The translations under genes and the position numbers were made by a program. The notes beneath the pieces are model-generated. The model was given only the letters and a program-made list of their open reading frames with translations. It ran no database searches and was not told the DNA's origin. A DNA stretch of 64,000 nt from Lojkania enalia (taxonomy: Eukaryota > Ascomycota > Dothideomycetes > Pleosporales). Position 1 is the first letter of the stretch. Each line of letters opens with the position of its first letter. The DNA lies in assembly GCA_010094045.1 (NCBI GenBank), contig ML986591.1, positions 327,965 through 391,964 on the forward strand, given 5' to 3'. Below, piece after piece: positions 57,781 through 64,000 of this stretch.

Positions 57781-60700
57781 GAATTAGACGTCGCCCAAAC
57801 TTTCCAGAAGGAGAAATTAGGCGCTACCGGAGAAGGAACACGTCTTTCGAAGTGTGATTGGATGGGCTAGGGAACCAGTTGAGGAACGTAGGACGAAGCT
57901 CGGTTCATGGGAATCCTAGACACTAGATATAGATCCCAAGGATAGGGGTCAGAACGGCATGTTCATAGCATAGGAAGTGCCGGAGGATATCCTACCCCAT
58001 TGGTAAAGTGAAGCGCACCGTCGGGGCTGTGGTGTAACAACCGTTTCCAGCCGTAAGATCGTTGAGAGGAGCCACGCAGCTGTTGGTTCATTCTAGAATT
58101 TCCTTATTCGCCTGAACGCACCCCTCACGTCAAATTCAAGGGCGTTGGCGAGGACTGAACTTCCGGCATGGCAAAAAGAAAATGGATTGAGGCGTCTAGG
58201 TCCCAGATATATGTCGTGCTCTCAAGCTCCCGGGTACCAGACCGCTGGATTCTGTCAACCAATGGAGTCGAATTTGCTCAGGCGTCGGAAAATGAGCTCA
58301 ACGCCGCTATCAGCTAGTTTCGAGGTATGTGTTGGCATGAAGGACCTACTAAGCCCTGGTGGGGCGAAGGGAGGACGCGCTGATGCCAGATGTCGGGCAG
58401 GAATTGGGCCAACGTGTTGTCTTCTATGGCGCGCTTTTCGGAAGGACGCCGCGCCCCGTCCCGTCCCCGTCCCACTATCGGTTATGGCAGCGCGTCATCT
58501 GATTGTTATATCGCCGATCCTAGGATTGCAGGACCATTAGCGGATCTCCGGCATCTCGGGAGCTACGCCGAAGTGTTCGAACGCCTTCTGCACGGCTGTC
58601 CTTGTGCCGCTGAACATTCGGCAAGCCGAATAGCACGCCCCATCGAGTCAATTGAGCCGAGCAGCTTAGAACGCTCTTTCTCCGAGCTGCTCCTAGATCT
58701 TGGTTTGTCCTGTAGTCTACGTGCTTTGGCCATCTGTTCATCCCATGTTCGAGCAGGTGACGTGGAAGCGCTAGGCCATGTCGACAACAGTTGGTGCCTT
58801 TGCAGACTCGGCACCCGTCGAAGCGAACTCGAACAGGGCAAGCAGGTTGATGTGACGGCAGAGAGGCGGATAGGAACCCCTCATTATCTTTGTTGTTTTG
58901 ATGTGTTGTCCGCGATGCTGGGATGGTTCGATGTGTGACGTGTTCTTGAGATGCGTTTCTTCTTCCCCACCTGCAGATAAGCGCAGGATATAGCGCTGGC
59001 CTCCTTTGCGGGTCTGAGGCAACGCCCCTGACAAGGCTGGAGATGCAATATAGGTCATAAACGGCAAGCCCCAGGCTCTAAGGAGGTCGTCATGTTGCCG
59101 AGCGGAGTTTGTAACAGCGAGGCTAACGTATCACGTGATGCTACATGACATCCCGCGAGACCTGTTATTCGAACGACAGAGGGCGCTCCCTATAATGCTG
59201 TCAATGATATCAAATTTTGGGCTGCTCCGGGTCTAGCAGTCACAGATACACAAAGCATGGCAATTTTATGACCATATCCATATATAAACGCCCTATACGC
59301 CGGAGCAAGCTCGCACTACGCTCTCCCAGATATCAACACAGGCTTGCAGGAAACAGCGAAAACAATGGGCGTGTTTAAGAAATAGCTAGAATTTAAGAAA
59401 ATATGCGAATTTCTTGCTTTTTTCCTGTCTTCTGCAACCCTACCATATTCTTGTGTTTTGAAGCTATCACAAACAAACTAGGAGCGAGTGAACGGAGATT
59501 ATCTACCATTGCGTATTAGTTCAAAGCAAGAAAAGAAACATAGGGAGTTTATGCACTCTATACATTCATGTATTGTTGAAGAAATGTTATTTATCAGAGT
59601 TATCGAGCATGTCGGGGATGCGACTGCATCTTCCAGTTTTTCTTAATATAAGCGACATTAGCTACACAGATATCGTCAATCTATATTTTCAAAGTTGTGC
59701 ATTAATAATGGTAGACTGTGACAAACACTGTGTTCTAGCCCGTCATACGGCAATATCGATCATAGCAATATTGGAGTTTAAGTTGCCAACACGAAAATAC
59801 GAAAACCGACCTATTGTGGAGTATGAAAATTTTCAACAGCCAGTACGAAGTTAAGAACCGGAAACATTACTATAAGTATCTACTCCGCAATATAAGCTAT
59901 AGTGCCACTGATTATTCTTTTACTAAAGGTAGATTCATAGAATCTAGCTAGTTATATAAAGATCTTCCTGTGTATGCAAGATTTTTAGAGATAATTAATG
60001 TATCTACGGATTCTATCTAGAGCAATTATATCACAATCAACTTTACCTACATAATAATATTCCAAGTAGCTCGAGACGGAATTATATACTTGCACTATAC
60101 CTGCATATTAATTATTCCCTCCTAGCATAGTTGCAACAAGAATAAATAATAGAGCGGAACTAGCGCTACAAATTTCCCAATACTTCAACTAAATGATAAA
60201 GACTTGTAGGCGCGACGAAATTTTTTATTTTTAGAATGAACTCAAAGCCTCGTAGTGAATAACTACTATAAACTGAATTCGCCGCGTTATCTTAGCTACT
60301 TGATTATCTAAGGTGAGAAGTAGTCTTGGGAGGGGGGATCATGTAACGAAGAATGCACCCGACGGTAAATGGTAACGAACTAAGGAACAATGCTAGATAA
60401 TGACGCCTATCAGAGCTAGATGTTTATTTAAGGGCTATAAAATGTAGTAGCTCTGAAAAAAAATTACTGATACCGTTCTAACACGACAATCCCCCTTGGC
60501 TGCAATTTCTAGTGGCATTGTGGAAACTTTGTTATTCCATTTGAAGTCTCCATCGTAGATCTCCGAAGAGTTAATCATGGTAGGAAATCTGGCAATTGTT
60601 TACAAGCATGAAAGAGCGTTGTTGGGATACTTTAGTAGAGCATTGTGGAAGCAAGTTTAGGATAATCAATGTTTGATAACGTGCCTATAAGATAATGGAA

Positions 60701-60897
60701 CTGCAATTGAAACATCGATCAAGATTCTCGCACTAAATTTCTGTGAGGGTTTGCATTCAGCACAACCTGATTAGCCGATCTCCAGCTGCTGGATGAATAA
60801 GCGTTCTTGGCAACTTTCACTAGGCATCATCGACCTTCGATGCACAATATCCCGGTGTGCGCCGTCTCTCAATTCGCGACTGCGACTTTAATTCGGC
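57781..60897. other. 3.1-kb gene-poor stretch
   Basis: The part at 58,140-58,950 is more GC-rich and gives overlapping frames on both strands, none with a recognised domain. From about 59,100 the sequence becomes AT-rich and non-coding. A TATCACGTGATG E-box-like palindrome lies near 59,129. The last few hundred bases should be the promoter of the F-box gene. Confidence 0.4.
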
Positions 60898-61888
60898 ATG
60901 CAGCACCATATCAGTGACGACGATGAGCCCCTCGAGGATAAGACAGTAGCCATACCGCTTAAATCGAAACGCACCGAGCGCGTTCAACGCAAGAGAGCAA
61001 TCCGCGACCAGAAGAGAAAGGAAGCTGCGAGCCTCTCACAACTACCCACCGAGCTGATCTTGGAGATTCTAAAGCTTCTTCATGCTAGCGACGTCTTCAG
61101 CTTCGCCGTGGTCGACCGCCGTTTCCATTCCCTCGTCCTTGCGAACGCTAGCATCATCGGCGACGAAATTATTGAACGGCGGTATGCCATTTTGGCTCAA
61201 TGCTTTCCTCTACCTCACCTGCTCGCCGATGTAGACCCATCGATACAGCCTCTTCTCGTGGAGCCCACTCGACAGAAGCAGCTTGGCATCCATAAAAAGC
61301 CGTATCAACATGTCCATCCTCCGGATCCGCACTTCGTCTGCACCTGTCTAACCTGTATACTTACATGGAATAATCTTAGCCTCATTCTAGATTTTGCGCA
61401 TTGGCAGGACAATCTCGATAATGGCAAGCCTATTCCTATCCTTCCTCGTGGTCGAACGACCGAATGGAATCAGGCATTGATCGACCGATACGCTGAGATC
61501 GTACGCAAGGCCCTAGGAAATTCACTGTGGCATGCGTGGATATTGGAATTGCACTTGGGAAGCACAATTCGATCCATAAAACGCCATCAGGAGAACAAAG
61601 GCAATAAGAGGAAGCATGTTGAAATGACAGAAGAGGAGGCAGAGGCGGGGACAGATCAGTTCCTAGCCAAGCCCGGCCCTCTGAGTCTGGAGTTTCCGTT
61701 CAATCGAGACGAATATTACATGCTGTGTGTTTGATGTCGTTTACATCTTGTTCGATTCACTAACATGACAAAGCGAGGCCTATATCCCCAATCGATGGTG
61801 GAAGAAGGCCGAACAGAAATGGGTATACACTATAGCCGGCCAACATAGCCGCGATTTAGGACTACTCGTTCGTTTTGCAAATAGGTAA
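60898..61888 (+). CDS. F-box protein
   Basis: Exons 60898-61724 and 61774-61888 join in frame across a 49-bp intron, giving 313 residues. A charged N-terminus is followed by an F-box (47-88: LSQLPTELILEILKLLHASD, FAVVDRRFHSLV). F-boxes bind Skp1 and recruit substrates to SCF ubiquitin ligases. The rest has paired cysteines (FVCTCLTC), a Trp-rich segment, and ends RWWKKAEQKW...LGLLVRFANR. No leucine-rich repeats or WD repeats are seen, so the substrate-binding part is of unknown type; this layout is common among expanded fungal F-box families. The ATG at 60898 is the first in frame. Splicing replaces an immediate stop in the intron with a conserved-looking C-terminus. Confidence 0.85.
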
Positions 61889-62774
61889 TACGCCCTCCGA
61901 ACTTTAGTCGACACACTACTTAAGAGACCCGGGGCGCACGAGCCATCATTATGCGATAGGTCAGTTCTCGGCATTGACGGCAAAATCTTCAGAATTTGGG
62001 TCGCTGTATCGAATCTCTGGATGCTTTATGATTTAAGGATGCTACGTTACTGACTCAGCCATTTTCGAACGCTCTAACTTGAGTAAAAGCGTTTGTTCTT
62101 AACTGGCTATTTTTTGGAGGCTTTGATGCCTGTCCTCTTGCGAAGGCGTACGTCCTTCACGGGCCATGTGAGGCCGTTTAATGAAGCGTTTGAATTGTAG
62201 TTGTTGATTCTCTTTCTTACCTATTCTAATAAATATTTAGTCGTGGCATTGGAGGTGTACTAACAGCTTCTCAGGACACCTCAATATACGCCGACATTCT
62301 TGTGGTATTAAGGTGTGCAGGAATAGTTGCGCATCTGGCGGAACGAATTTGAGGAAGATCTTTCATGATCTTACTACCCTATGATCAAGCGTCGGCAATT
62401 AGAAAGTCCGATTTTCGGCTTTCTCTCCGCACTGCATGCCCGATCCTTCACGTCGCCGTTGAATCCATTCCCAAGGCGTGCTAACCCCCCATTTGCAATA
62501 ATCACAATTGAAAAATTGGTCATGTGAAAAATATGCCCATTCATGGCTGTTCGCAATTATCCCCACTTTAAAAGCCTTATCGTGCATCCCGCCGTCCCCT
62601 TACGTTGATTTCCTTCCCCTCATGACTCGGGCTTCGGCAACTGGGTTCGCACCTCATAAAACCGAGACCATACCCAGAAATGACTCACCTTCATAGATAC
62701 ACCAAATTCTACTCGCAAACTTCTAGTCAAATCACGACATAGTTACGGCCCTTCATATATACTGCACATAAGCG
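61889..62774. other. intergenic, no gene seen
   Basis: Between the F-box gene and the transporter, both on the plus strand. Should contain the transporter promoter. Confidence 0.4.
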
Positions 62775-64000
62775 ATGGAGAAAGCTGAGGTACCAAACCT
62801 ACATCCACGAACGAGCACACCTAGCTCACTAGGAGCGCAAGGACGTCCCCTTAACAAAACGAAGTCGACCACCTCTGCAGCTTTTGAAAGAGTAGCAACA
62901 CATCTAACAATAAGATCAATTACCAACCCGGCGCCTCCTCCTGATGGCGGACTCCTGGCATGGACGCAAGTCGCCTGTGCGTTCATTGTGATGATGAATA
63001 CCTGGGGCTTTGTCAACTCCTTCGGCGCATTTCAGACATACTACAATTCCATCCTGCCACAGAGTCCTTCAGCCATATCCTGGATTGGGAGTACGCAGGC
63101 ATGTTTCATGTTCCTCCTAGGTACCTTTACTGGTCGAGCCCTGGATGCTGGCTACTTTCGTCCGACCATCGCCATTGGGATTGTGCTCCAAATTGTGGGT
63201 GTCTTTACTATGAGCTTGGCTAAGAATTACTGGCAATTACTCCTCAGCCATGGGATATGTACAGGTGTCGGAGGCGGGATATTCTTCGTTCCGGTGATGG
63301 GCCTCACGACTACTTATTTTGCCAAGAGAAGAGGATTAGCGATAGGCATTGTAACGACGGGGAACTCTACCGGGGGAATCGTGTACCCTATAGTCATCCG
63401 CCAGTTGCTAAGTAAAGTGGGTTTCGGATGGACGGTGCGCGTCCTCGGATTCATCAACGTCGGGGCTCTCGCCGTAGTCCTGGCATTCATGAAACCAAGG
63501 CTCCCGCCCCGGAAAGCTGGACCCATTATCGACCCGCCAGCGTTAAAGGATCTTCCATACATCCTCCATGTTCTTGGTATATGCTTTGCAATGCCGTCGG
63601 TGTACACTGTGTTCTACTACGTACGTTTTACCTCGCATACCCTGCATGGCCTTTATTCATGATAGCTTTAGATCGCATCTTTCGCCCGTGACGAACTGGG
63701 AATGAGCTACGAAGTTTCTCTCAACCTCGTTATCATCGTTAACGGCATCGGCATCCCCGCGCGCATCCTCCCGGGCTATGTCGCCGATCAGTTCCTCGGC
63801 GTCCTGAACACAATGGCCATCTGTCTTGCGCTCAACGTCATCATGCTTTGGGCCTGGCTTGGTGTAAACTCCATCCCTTCATTCTACGTCTTCACTGTGA
63901 TTTTTGGCTTAGCGAGCGCGTCGTTCCAGTCCCTATTCCCGACGACTATTGCTACATTAAGCGATGATCTTATGAAGACTGGGACGAGATTGGGGATGGC
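62775..64000 (+). CDS. MFS monocarboxylate-type transporter (3' end outside window)
   Basis: Exon 62775-63620 joins at a codon boundary to 63672-64000 across a 51-bp intron; the gene runs off the window end. About 391 residues are visible. After a polar N-terminus comes PPPDGGLLAWTQV, the PDGGxGW-type motif that marks the monocarboxylate porter family of MFS, then helices including WGFVNSFGAFQTYY, ISWIGSTQACFMFLLGTFTGR and GICTGVGGGIFFVPVMGLTT. The hydrophilic central loop (KPRLPPRKAGPI) separates the two six-helix halves. The second exon continues with IASFARDELGMSYEVSLNL and ILPGYVADQFLG. Fungal members (Mch-like, riboflavin- and other organic-acid permeases) sit in plasma or vacuole membranes; the substrate is not predictable. 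Confidence 0.9.

Noticed and set aside
58390..58938. 182-codon plus-strand frame and overlapping Cys-rich minus frames
   Set aside because: Cysteine spacing does not fit a Zn(II)2Cys6 cluster or another finger; overlapping frames on both strands suggest GC-driven noise.

Overview
This window comes from a filamentous ascomycete (Pezizomycotina). Genes carry short GT...AG introns of about 47-75 bp with CTAAC/CTGAC-like branch sites. Families include HET, Zn(II)2Cys6 and CYP, and a large TA-rich island looks destroyed by repeat-induced point mutation (RIP). The class within Pezizomycotina cannot be fixed from sequence alone. I reassembled exons by hand from frames and splice signals; where I say two exons join, both frame and splice consensus agree.

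Layout. (1) 1.7-10.1 kb is a housekeeping block: an Hrp1/Nab4-type RNA-binding protein (minus, five exons, one unusually long intron), a Gyp1-type Rab GTPase-activating protein (plus) and Mpe1, a cleavage/polyadenylation factor subunit (plus). (2) 10.1-25 kb is gene-poor accessory DNA: a P450 relic, a small secreted/membrane hypothetical, a large HET-domain protein (minus), a lectin-like pseudogene whose stops fit C-to-T change, a secreted CBM18 chitin-binding protein with a 30-bp repeat tract, and an intact 498-residue P450 (minus). (3) 26-33 kb holds a covalent-FAD aldonolactone-oxidase-like enzyme (minus) and two unrecognised membrane proteins (plus). (4) 36.1-39.3 kb is VAC7, a regulator of vacuolar PtdIns(3,5)P2 synthesis. 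(5) About 39.85-48.9 kb is a TA-rich island with no surviving gene and a 415-base assembly gap. It contains a Ty3/Gypsy pol relic (minus) and a family of Fot1/pogo-type DNA transposons with 55-bp terminal inverted repeats; one copy sits inside another. (6) 50-54.5 kb has a Zn(II)2Cys6 regulator and an FAD monooxygenase, both minus. (7) 55-64 kb is sparse: an AIG2-like relic, a three-exon 97-residue dsRNA-binding-domain protein, an F-box protein, and the 5' part of a monocarboxylate-type MFS transporter cut by the window end.

Functional links. Hrp1 and Mpe1 act in the same process, mRNA 3'-end formation, and lie about 3.2 kb apart (nearest ends) with only the GAP gene between. Gyp1 and Vac7 both act in endomembrane traffic. 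The oxidative enzymes (P450, lactone oxidase, FAD monooxygenase), the C6 regulator and the MFS transporter are typical accessory functions. No polyketide or peptide synthase is present, so I do not call a biosynthetic cluster. I did not find a clearly new multi-gene system. The best-supported unusual structures are the nested RIP-mutated transposons, the long hrp1 intron and the minimal dsRNA-binding protein.
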